From Cornus controversa (taxonomy: Eukaryota > Streptophyta > Magnoliopsida > Cornales > Cornaceae), in assembly GCA_026545225.1 (NCBI GenBank), contig CM048846.1, positions 13,975,975-14,039,974 on the forward strand: a DNA stretch of 64,000 bases. Reading direction: 5' to 3'. The notes under the pieces are model-generated. The model saw nothing but the letters and a program-made list of their open reading frames with translations. It ran no database searches and was not told the origin of the DNA. Position 1 is the stretch's first letter. Every line of letters begins with the position of its first letter. Position numbers and translations under genes: made by a program. Below, piece after piece: positions 29,701-41,700 of this stretch.

Positions 29701-32700
29701 TCCTTAGCCACATATTTTGTTATGTTATGCAGCACGACTCCTTGCTGAAAGTTCGGTTAATGTACGCAATTGTGAGATTGTGTTTAAGGATAGTGAATCA
29801 AGAAGAAGAGAAGGGAAAAAATAATTGTGGAATAGAAAACTGATGTAATCGGATTCTACACCACGTTCCAATATATATAAAGATAGCAAGATAACAAAAA
29901 TGCCCTTAACCACTCAACAAAATTACAATAAAATGACAATCAACCTCTATAAGCTTGGTGCATCGGTGGAAAATAGGATTGCTAGCAATAAAGATAGCGG
30001 CCTGATTGTCACAATGCACCAACATAGGAGTAAGAACATCAATACTCATCTCCTAAAGAAAAGAGCAAACCCACAACATCTCAATACTCATCTCCTAAAG
30101 AAGAGAGCAAACCCACAACATCTCTGAAGCGGTGTGTGCTATAGCACGATACTCAGCCTCAGCACTAGAACGACTAACTACGGCCTGCTTTTTACTACGC
30201 CAAGTATTGGGTTGGCCGTTGGCTCAAATTCCTATTGTGATTGGGTTCCATTATAGAGTTGTATCTTATCAGATAATTTATTAGCAGGCAAGTCTTGGTC
30301 TCAAGGAAGGAAAGTTCTTGTGAGGCAAGTCTTGGGCTCTAAGGAATTGTAATCCTAATCCACCAAGGAATTAGGCTTTGGCTCTGTAAATAGTTACCTA
30401 TGTTATAGGTTGAGACTCATGAGAAGAAAAGAGGCAATCCTCTCTTTGAAATTGAGAGGTCACTCTTATTGTTTTTGAGAAGGCACTTAGAGAGAGAATT
30501 CATGTTTAGAATTTGGGATTTCCTTTTAAGTGAGATAGGGTGTATAAGGGTTAAGGGTTAAGCGTACTCTTGATACAATTTTTCAACTTGTATTGTTACA
30601 ATCTATATAGTGAAATCGGGCTCTCCGTGGACGTAGACTTATTTAGTCAAACCGCGTATAATTCTTGGTGTGTTCTTTCAAATTGTTTCGTGTTTGTTTA
30701 CTTTTCGTCACATCGTAATATTTGGTGGTACGTGATTGGAAGCTTATTTTCTCAACACCAAGTAACAAGATTACCACCAACAAAAGTGCAATAACCAAAT
30801 GTAGATCACCTATCAAAGCAATTGCAACCCAGTCAGAAACACTAAAACCTATCACAGATAAGGAAAAAGAGGGCTTATATAATAGCCCATTCCCAAGAGC
30901 ACCATTCAGACAACGCAAAATTCGACAAACAACCTCAAAGTGAGGCTGACGAGGAGCATGCTTATATTGACTAACCACATAAATAATATCAAGACGAGTA
31001 ACAGTAAGGTAAATCAACTTCCTAACCACGCGACGATATCGCCCCACATCAGCAAAGAACTCCCCCTGTTCACCGTCAAGTTTGATTGAAGAGTCCATAG
31101 TAGTATGGACAGGTTGAGCACCAAAGAGACCGGTCTCATACAGAAGATCAAACACATATTCCTGTTGAAATAGTGAGATGCCCTCAGGAGAACAAGAAAC
31201 TTCAATCCCAAGGAAATAACATAGGGCACCCAAGTGTTTTTTTTATGAAATTGTCAACCCAGATGTTATTTCAACCTTGCAATATTGGCAGAATCACTAA
31301 CAGAGACAGTAATATCATCATCATAAACAATCAAAACAATAGTGTCAACAGAAAAGCAATGAATAAAGATAAAATGGTCAAAAGTGGAGTGCTGAGAACC
31401 AAATGCAAATACCACATCACCGAATCTATCAACAAAGCACGAGGTGACTGCTTCAGACCATAGAGAGCTTTTTCGAATAGACAAACTAGGTGCTCACTGC
31501 CAGCTTGTAAACTTTCTCTTATAGATCGCCATGATATATCAAGCTGATATAAAGGCTAAGAACAACAGACTACCACAAAAAGAAGAAACCATATAGCATT
31601 AAGACGAGCTACAGGAGAAAATGTCTCAAAATAATCCACTCCACAGGTCTGCATATACCCTTGGCAACCATGCACCTTAAGGCGCTCAACAAAACCACTA
31701 GGAAGATATAACAGGATAAACCCATCAACAGCCTACCATTCGTTCCCAGAAGGGAGAATAGTAAGCTCCAAGTATGATTCTTGCAAAGGACACTCATTTC
31801 CTCATCTATATCGTGCTTCCATCTAGACATAGACAAAGCCTACTAATAAGACGAGGGAATAGAGATAAAGGACACAGTAAAAGCGAAAGATTGCAAGGAC
31901 GAAGAAACACAATTAAAGGACACAAAATTAGCAATAGGGTGCTTTATACAAGTACACTTACCCCAACTCAACGAAGGGGCAAATCATCTGAAGTAGAAGT
32001 GGATGATGGAGGAACAAGATCCGCTGGTTAAAAAGATGTGTCCGGAGCATAAGAAACAATGGATCGAGATCTAGAATCCTGATAAACTTGCAATAGAGGA
32101 TTAGAAGGTCGAGCTAATGGCATCGAAAGAGTAGAATTAGAAAGTGGAGCTAATGGCATTGACATCGGAAGAGTAGGAGAATATGAGGAAAGATCCCCCC
32201 CATGAGTAGATTTGAGATCCAAAGACAACTTCTGACTAGAGGACAAAAAGAAGGCGGTGGACTCAAAAAAGGTAACATCGACACTCACAAAGTATTGTCG
32301 AGACTCAGGACTGTAACGACAATATCCCTTTTGAGTGTGGGAATATCAAAGAAAAACACATTTACGAGCAGAAGGAGACAATTTGTCATGACTTTAGGAT
32401 CCAAGATACACAACCAAAAACGCGAGTGAGCTGAAAGGGAGAAGTACTAGGATATAAAAGAGAAAAGGGACTCTGGTTATTCACAACATCAGAAGGCATA
32501 CAGAGCCCAAAAATGTTTTGGCACCTTCATATTGAATAACAAGGTACAAGCAGCATCCAACTGATGGCGATGCTTTCATTCAGGAATACCATTATGTTAA
32601 CAAGTGTGGGCACAAGTAGTGTGATGAATGATACCATGATCAGCACAAAACGAATTCATGATAGACTGTGTATATTCCAAGGCATTATCAAATCAAAAAA

Positions 32701-35700
32701 TTTGAATGCACTAATCAAATTGAGTAAGAGTTTTATTATAAAATTTAGCAACAACACAACATATCTCAGATCTCTCTTTCATAGAAAATAACCATGTCAT
32801 TCGAGAATAATCATCAAAAAATATAAAAAAATAAAGAAACTCATTCAAACTAGCGGCTCGAGAAAGACCCCAGATGTCCGTGTGGACTACATCAAAAGAC
32901 TTGGTCTGACAACTATTACTACAACTTGGAAAGGAACTACGATGATGCTTGCCCAACTAACAAGCTCCACCTTCTAAAACAGACATATGACTCAAAGTTA
33001 ATGACAAGGAAGGAGGAGGTTCACCAGAGTCTAGGTAATATAGCCCGTTCTTCTCATGCCCCGAAGGCCCAAACCAATCATCTTCTTCGTCCCAACATCC
33101 TGAAAAACACATGAAGCGAGGGGGAAAGGTTATCGAACAATGTAATGCTTTAATCAATTGACTTACGAGAAGCAAAGTAAAAGAAAAATTAGGGGTATAG
33201 AGACTTGACAATAAGGACATTGAATTGGTAAGTGAAGGACAACATTTCCAAGGAAAAGACTAGAAGAACCATCAGCTAGAATAATGTGATGTTTAATAGG
33301 TTTTAAAGCAGAAAAGAGAGATGATGTACCAGACATATATAAGCTAGCTCCAGGTCAATGACTCAGGACTGAGGGGATTGAGCCACATATGCAATATTAC
33401 TGAATTGGCTAAGGTAACAGTAAAAGTGGATGGAAGAGTAGTTTGCAATGTTTGAATCACCTCGCAAAGTTGAGTAGTCCGTGCATCACGAGAACTAGAA
33501 TCAGAAGCTACATGTCCAGAAGTAGTACAAAGCTGCAATGGCTATATAGTACTATTGCTAGCCTGATGCACATAATCTACTTCTCATATTAACCCCTAGT
33601 AATAAGGTTCAGTATGATTGTACCGCCACAATGATTGCACTTCCTATCACCATGTCTACTAGAACGGGAACCACAACAATAACCATGGCCACCACGAGAA
33701 CTACCACAACCTCCGCTGCTAGAAACCAAGGTTGAAGACTCTGTAGGAGCCACAGTGGAGTTCTGCCCTAAAGAGGACCTCAATAATCGAGAATAGGCAT
33801 TGGCAGCAGTAGATTACTTCTCGCTAGAGAGAATCTGATCTTGAAGGCCACAAAGATCAAAGTCTAAACCAGACAATAATGAAACAATCATAAACTCCTT
33901 CCAATGATGTTTCTATTGCTCCAAATTAGCAATAAACGGTTGATGTTGCAGTAATTGATCCCGTAAATTTTTAAGAGTGCTATAATACTCAAGTAGTAAA
34001 AATCTTCTCATACAACTCATAAACCCGAGAAACGTTACTCTGCTGCAAAAATAACTCTACAAGAGAATCCAAATCTTCTTAGAGGAATCACAAAATTCAA
34101 CTGTAGTGGCAATATGGGGTTCCATACTATGCCTTAGCCATCCCATAACAACAGAATCCTCACACATCCAATCCTTATGCTCCCCAGCATCCGTATTATT
34201 AGGAGGATTTTCGGTTAAATAATTCAATTTCCTCCACACACATATGCAAACTTGCACAGGATAGGCCCAAAGCGAGGTAATTAACTTAATTCAATTTTTT
34301 CGAGGTAACCGACTTAGGCATATCATCATATCCTTGACTAGTTGTGTTTATCATCATCCATGGGTAGAATTTAAACCAAGACGAAAAAAGAAATAAAACT
34401 GCAGCAGCCAAGAGACAAAAACAGTAGGTCTAGGAAGCTAAAAACGTCAGTAGCTACCCCAAAACATTCCCAGCATTAATGATTTGCACAACATTAAAAA
34501 ACAGTAGCCAAACATGCAAAAAACGGCAGCCAAACATGCATGAACAGCAGCCAAAGGGTCAGCCACAACTCAAAAATCCATACAAAACAAAGTCAGATTT
34601 CAATGAAACTTCACAGTACTACTTGGAGGGCTTAGGCGCACCCAAGGGGACTGGTTTGAACCAAAAAAATCCAGCCAAATAACTCCAGAGACAGCAGATC
34701 AGAAAAATAGTCCCGAAATTTTGAAAATACTTCAAAAATAGAAAAAAAAATTCATCAAACAGCTTCAAACATCGAAACAAATACACCATAATTCTCAGAA
34801 AAATTAGGTGAATCGATCCAAGTGGTTTTCACCTTGTTCTGATTGTACAGATGTTGTCATGACATCAGCACTCCTAATGATGGTGTCAGCAGCCTCTGAA
34901 TCCACTCTTGTGTATTTGAGACTCATTCTAGGGTTTTGAGACTAGACTGGTGACTCTGATACCGAGTTGAAGTTGTGACATTGTGTTTTTACGATTAGTG
35001 AATGAAGAAGAAGAGAAGGGAGAAAAATAATCTTGGAATAGAAAACTGGTAATCAGATTACATCAGCTTTCTACACCGCTTTCCGATATATAAAAAGATA
35101 GCAAGATTACAAAAATTCCCTTAACCACTCAACAAATTACAATAAAGATGATGTTGAGTAGCTTATATTCGACCTTTTAGCAGCAATAAATTTAGAGTAT
35201 GAGCCAATTTGTGTTTACTTATTGGGAAGAGATCCATTGCCTCCTCACATGCTCTAACCAGGGGGCTCTTTCGATTCAAACTTAAAAGACATCCCATCCC
35301 CATAGGGTTGCAATAAGCCACTCTTCGATTCATGCTTTTATTTGAGAAAAAGCATTCGCATAAAGAAGTTGTTATGTGATTATTAGAGAAAAAGAGGGCA
35401 TACTATGGAAAGTTGTTGGAACTTCACAGTTGCTCTTGCTCTCTGAGAGAGAGATATGGTCACACAAGTGGAACTCCTAATCCTCACATTCGTAGCACTA
35501 CTTCAATAGTATCCAAAATAGTGCTCCCACATCTCCCACTTTTAAAGTTTTGACTATGTGACTCTCTTACAACTGGAGGTGGAGAAATTCAGATTTTATA
35601 TCTGCTGGCACATATGGAATCATCCACTTCAACTACAGCTTCCACTTCTTTTGCCCATTCTAGATATCTACCACTACAAATATTGCACCTAAAACCCCTC

Positions 35701-38700
35701 CCTCTCCCTCTCCCTCTCCCTCCATCCCAAATAAAAACAATAAATAAATAAATGAAATTAAAAGAGGAGAAAAGTACCAGAACTGCAAAGTTGAATTCGC
35801 AATCTCCCAGTCTTCACTTGGAAATGCTACACAACTGCAAGAATATTACATGTCAGATATAGAAAAAAGCCTGAAAATAGTGCATTATAATCTTTTTTTG
35901 GTGAATATGGCATTATAATCTTGATGCACTTTGCATGTCTGAATAGCGATAACTGACAAACTGGGAGGAGAATTAGTAAAACATGCCCCTCTTGTCAGAT
36001 GCCTCTTTTTTATATTGATTCCTACCAGCAGATGTATGTAAATTGAAAAAAAAAGGTGTGCCGCCTGATTTCAGAAACAATTCCCCATTAAAAGGGCTAG
36101 CCCAGTGCACAAGGCTCCCGCCATTACAGGGACTGGGGAGGGTTAGATGTTTGCAGCCTTACCATGGAGAGGCTGTTTCCGGATTCAAACCCTTGACCTC
36201 CAAGTCACAATGGAGCAACCTTACCGTTGCGCCAAGACCCACCCTCAATTCCCTATTGTACACATAACTTCCATCAGGGACGGAGCCAAAAATTTGTTTT
36301 AGGGGTGACATAGTAGAAATAATAAAATATTTTTTTTTTCAACTAAGGGTGCAACAAAACAACAATCCGAGAGATAAAAGTTAATAGCAGTGCACATACA
36401 TCATACATGAGCTCAAGAAGAAGAAATTATTTTTATTCTCTTTAAAAAAAAATAAAAACATAAAGAAGAAGAGTAAGAAGGAAAAAAAGAAAGAATTAGA
36501 GAGATTTTAGAAAAAATATAATTTTAGAGACATTTGTAAAATATTATAAGTTATATACAAGTATGTGCAAAAAAAAATATTTGATAAGTAACATGTCTTA
36601 GAAAGCACTCAAAAATGGGATTGCGGCCCAAAGACAACACCAGGACCAAATAGGGCCCCAAATCTCTCAAAGAGTCCAAAAAATCAATGATTTCTCCCAT
36701 GGAGTTACAATTTCTACCACGCACCCAACAAAAAAGAAGAGAAAGAAGAGAGAATTTTAGTGCCCCAATAGGAGCCTCCTCATCTTCAAAGATCTCCTAT
36801 TCCGCTCCCTCCACAAACGCCACCAAACACACAAGGGAACCACCCTCCACGAGTCGTGGGCTTGGGAAACCCACTAAGTATATAAAAAAAAATTAATGCA
36901 GCCAGCATGGGCCAGGGAGACACGTGCCCCCCCAGGCCCATGCCGGCTCCGTCCTTGATTTCCATATAGACACTTGGTCTGGAGCAGAGCATTAAGCAAA
37001 TTGGAGGAACATAGGGCACATTTGGTGTTTGTTGAGTAACCAGATCTCACATACGGATGACACTATTTCTTCAAGTGAAGTTTCATATTTAAAGAACGGT
37101 GAAAACTGAAACTGACCTCAGAAGTGCATCCGCAAGTGCAAGTGCTTCAGAATTTGCTTCTACAATCAGCAGCGGCGCCTAGTGTACAGCCCACCAAAAA
37201 TAAAAAGTCATTGTCATTAGCAATAGCGCTAGGAGCTTGTTTAGCTGGAGCAGCCCGCACATTCATGAATGGTAAAAGGTAAAATTCTTAAAATTTTGTA
37301 AGATACAAAATTATATAAAAGCTCATACTCCAAGAAGAATTTTAAATACTTACAGCCTGGCCGATTTCTGACATCAAGCATGCAAGACCACCAATTACTT
37401 TCTCATCTCCATTAGTAATAGCTGGTAGAAGAAGTACTTCTTTAAGAAATCCAATTCTGCATAACAAAACCTGTGGTAGCCCCTAAAATAGGAGGGACAA
37501 CAGAAGTATAATAAGATCAACTAGAAATGCAAAGCAAAGATGTCAAAATATTATCGAACCATAACTTCCCTACAAAAATTGAAATTAGATTGAAAACAAA
37601 AAAATTAGGAAATTGAGTGATGTTTTTAGAATTATATTAGAATTGTGAACCCATACCAATTTACCGTATAAACACATTCTCCTTTTGTCCAATGAGAGAA
37701 AAGGGACATGGAAACATTATATTGTGTTATGAATTAGGGTTGTTGTGTTGGCAATTTCAGTTATCAAAACATGTGCTGTAATTGGTAGAGTCATTTTGCT
37801 CGTGTTTAGGTTAGACTGAGTCTATCAGTCATATTGACTTGTCTACTGATTTGCTTGAGAGAGATGTGATTGAAGATAAGGACTACATGATGATGACATG
37901 GAAATTACAAATTGATATGGAACCAAAGGCCTTTATCAATTTGGATCTCACACATTAGGACAAGGTAAGGGCCTTAGGATTAAAATGGATAAAGGAACTA
38001 GACTAACACTAACTTGGATACTTTGGATGAAGTACAAAGTATATTCAATTGTAAAAATCTGTTTTTGTCATAGTGGAACATACTTTGAGTGGGCTTAGAC
38101 TCGGTATCCACACGGGGTCTTAAGTTTAGTAAAAATTTCTGCCTTTCTGGAGCCATAAACTAATTATATATTTGGAATCTAGTGATTATTTACAATGCCA
38201 GAAAGTAAATAAGTTCTCAAGCAATATATTATTCGCATAATTTAGAGTTTATCTGGTCTTGTGTCTAGGGCTGTAAATGAACCAAACGTTCAATGAAGAG
38301 CTCGGCTCGTGTTCGTTTGCTTAGTAAATGAACCAAGCTCAAACAGTTTTTCCAAGCTCGTTTCGTAAATGAACCAATCTCACACAGCTATGAGCTCGGC
38401 TCGTTTGTTCATGAACATGTTCGCAAACTAGGCTCGTAAACACGTTCGTGAACATGACATGTTCGTCACCCTTGTTCATGAACAGGCTTGTAACTATAAC
38501 TCGTTAAAGCTCGATAACATATTATGTATAATACAGATAATATATTACATAAAGAGTGACTCTTGGCTTCCCAAGCACGCTCCTCAAGGCATTCGAGAAT
38601 GCAACTCTAGAGACTAGAGACTTCCATTTTGCTACTTTTCAAGGTAGGTGATCAAGTCCCAACTGTTTACACTACAGACTTTGAAGAGTCTTTCTTCTCT

Positions 38701-41700
38701 ATTGCCTTAGTATTTCTCTCTCTCAGGCTCCTCTCAAGTTCTCAAAGGTTTGTGGTCTCTTGAACCCATAGGCCACAAACGAGTTGGGTGGACCTTTTTC
38801 AGGTGAGTTTCTTTTTACTTTATCTGATTCTCTCTTTAAATCTCTCAAAGTTTTCTCTACTAAATTAGGGTTTAGTTTTTTAAAAAAAATTTACTCAGAT
38901 TAACTTAATGAGTTAATGGGGTTTTCTTTTGAACTTCACCAGTTAAAGAGTTGCAAACCAGTACTATTCCAGCACTAACTCTCTCATCAGACAGAGCGAC
39001 TCCAGCAACCTTCGGCGACGATCGGGTAGTTTTTCTTGCTTAATCTTTCTTTTTCATAACTTCTCCTCTCTCTTCTCTTAATTTCATCTATTAATTTTAC
39101 AATTAATCTCTTCTTTTGAACTTCACCAGTTAAAGAGTTGCAAGCCAATACCATTCCAACACTAACTCTCTCATCAGTCAAAGCGACTTCGTCAACCTTT
39201 GGCTACGATCGGGCAGTCTTTCTTGCTTAATCTTTCTTTTCCACAACTTCTCCTCTCGCTTCTCTAAATTTCTTCTATTAATTTTACAATTAATCTCTCT
39301 TTTGTAAATAGTTGGTTTTGTTAGCCGATTGATGGGTAATATTAGATTTAAATTCTTTTACAAAATATTCAAAAAAAAATCAATTTTTGGTGATGTTCGC
39401 ACTATTTCCCTGCTTGAGGTGAGCTTAACTCTTCAAAGTTTTTTTAATTTATTGTTCCATTAGTTATGTTATGTGAATTCTGGCTACTTTTATTTGTGAA
39501 CACATTTTTTTTTTTTTGCTTAATTTCTACTGAAAGGGGCTTAAAGATATATGGATAGAGAAGTTTGGCATCTCCAATATAGTGATTAGATGTATTTATG
39601 GTCTAATAAATTATGATATACTGCTATTTTAGTCTACGCATGAGTTCTGGGTTTTAAATAAAGCCTAAAGGTTGTATTTTTGACCAAAAAACAAAGGATT
39701 AGACAAATACAAATTCACATATACGAATATATATAGTCATGAGGTACATTACTTTTCAGATAATATAAAAATATATATATACATATAGAATTAGGTTGTG
39801 GGTGTTCTTACAGCCCAACCAAAGGACTTTTGGTGTGTGTCCTCCTAGTGATTTGGTCATGGAAAATTATAGACATTGCGGTGAATTTGACAAGTTGGCT
39901 TGTGATTTTTTTATTTCTTTTTATAATGATAGTTACACATTTCTAAATTCTGATGTGGTTTTGTTGCTCATTATATTTAAATTATCTTTTAAATTTATTT
40001 TACTAATTGAGAATTAAATTGCAGGGACTTTAGTTTCAGCTCTTCACTCGACACCTTTCGGAGATTGCTGCATTAGCACTCCATTGATCAAAGGGATAAA
40101 GGGTTTTCCTGCTCTTTCACCTCTTTGGTAAGTCCCATAATTTTTTTAGTTGAGGTTTAATTGGTAAATAACTCAATAAACCTTTAAACAGGAAAAAGAA
40201 AATTAAAATGCTTACTTAGTCCACATCCCACATGAAAATTGAACTCCATGTCTCCAAAATAAATTAATTCTCTTTATTCTCCATTTGAATATCAATTTAA
40301 TAAAAGAAATCTTATGTTATTATCTCTATACTTCTTGTCTCAAATCTTACGTTAATTTTATTTTGCAGTTATGTCAAGTGAGGAGTTTGGATACTCATCT
40401 GATCATAGCTCATCCACATCTACATTACAAATGGACAAAGTCACTGAAAATGTTAATTTTATTTTGCAGTTATGTCAAGTGAGGAGTTTGGATACTCATC
40501 TGATCATAGCTCATCCACATCTACATTACAAATGGACAAAGTCACTGAAACGGACAAGGTCATTGATGTTGAGGGTGAGGAAGTTGATAACCAAGACAAA
40601 CTGATAGAGTATTTGACTAGAATTAGGAAACGTGTAACGTGAAGGATGAGTTCGAATGACGTGGATAGGAAGTCTATTTTAAACAGGACTTCCTATCTCC
40701 AAGAGTCAATCTCTCACTAGGAAACAACCTCACTGGACTGCTATAAATACAAGGACGATCCACATACCAAGTACGCAATTAATACCCCTTGAGAGTTCCT
40801 TTACAGCTTAAGAAATCCTTTCGATTTCTGACTTGATCGTCGGAGCGTAGTCGGCCGGCACTGCGCTGGTGCCCTTTCGATTACTCTTCTCTTGTCTTTT
40901 TCACAGGTTGGCATTGTACCAGATCGGGGTGGATTTTTGCATCATCAGTTGGCGCCGTCTGTGGGAATCGAACCCACGATCTGTCTTATCCGAAGCATGA
41001 TGCACCTTCGATCCGGATTGGAGACCACGACCGTACAGGATCCCCCTGTTGGCCAAGGTCCTCCGGTACACGACCTACCTGGCCAAGGCGACCCCCCGAT
41101 CGCGCAGGATCTTCCCATCGGTACCGATCCCCCAAACGCACAGGACCCGGCAGCCAATCCGCCCGCAGGACATGGAGGTACGCAGCCCCCTGGACAGGCG
41201 GACTTCCTGGAGACACACCCCGAAGTCCCAAACGACCAGGGGCGTGTCGCAGCGTTGGAGCACCAGGTCCAGAACTTAAATCAAAGTCTGGTCCAATTGC
41301 TCCAGCAAAATGCGGCGATTCTGCAACGCCTCCCCCCCTGTGGCGCCGATGCCGTCACCAAGTTACGTAAGGACTGTTGATCCCGAGGAGAATGGCGTTC
41401 GGAGAGAAAGTGAAGTACTAATAGAGGACGCGGCTCAGAGTCACGTAAGAGGTGGGGCGAATCAGAGTCGTTTGGTCCCTCCTGAGAGGAGCCAACTCCA
41501 TGGGGATTCAGCATCCCTTGCTTACCACGATATGGAGATACAAGACCTAAGAGCCAGGGTAGAAAGCATGGCCCACGCCATAAGAGGAAAAGGTCCTGCC
41601 ACGATAGAGGATCTGGTCTAGCAAACCAACCTCCCTTTCTCTGCAGGGGTAATAAACTATCCCCTGCCCCCCAGGTTCAAGATGCCCACAGTGGAAAGCT

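Larger units (their letters stand above)
30010..34360 (-). pseudogene. copia C gag-pol pseudogene
   Basis: Gag begins near 34350 ([13 protein letters not shown] after a stop-rich leader), with [19 protein letters not shown] (34080-34140), a Gly/Arg-rich stretch and CNHCGG knuckle (33620-33780), protease remnants (33220-33540), integrase with [19 protein letters not shown] (32770-32850), RT (30900-32000, [19 protein letters not shown] at 31180-31233; the YVDD box is eroded to a VYDDDI-like form near 31320) and RNase H (30010-30200 and 30758-30900). Frameshifts and stops throughout. Confidence 0.78.
29771..35149 (-). mobile_element. Ty1/copia element C, degenerate, same family as A
   Basis: Two related ~170-bp ends share GAAGAAGAAGAGAAGGG, GGAATAGAAAACTG, AAAGATAGCAAGAT and CCCTTAACCACTCAACAAA. 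Between them, from right to left: primer site, gag, protease, integrase, RT, RNase H. Gag shares EPHIATT and SSKKIW with copia A, and the pre-protease segment shares SGHVAS, TTQL and TTPST/TLPST-like blocks. Many stops. A separate solo LTR (30205-30757) interrupts the RNase H part. Confidence 0.82.

Noticed and set aside
36150..36243. Possible tRNA gene (A and B boxes)
   Set aside because: No cloverleaf or anticodon arm fits; the context and flanking duplication indicate a SINE.
40892..40996. Frame starting inside the gypsy 5' LTR and continuing into gag
   Set aside because: LTR and primer site are not translated as gag; the first sensible gag ATG is at 40997.
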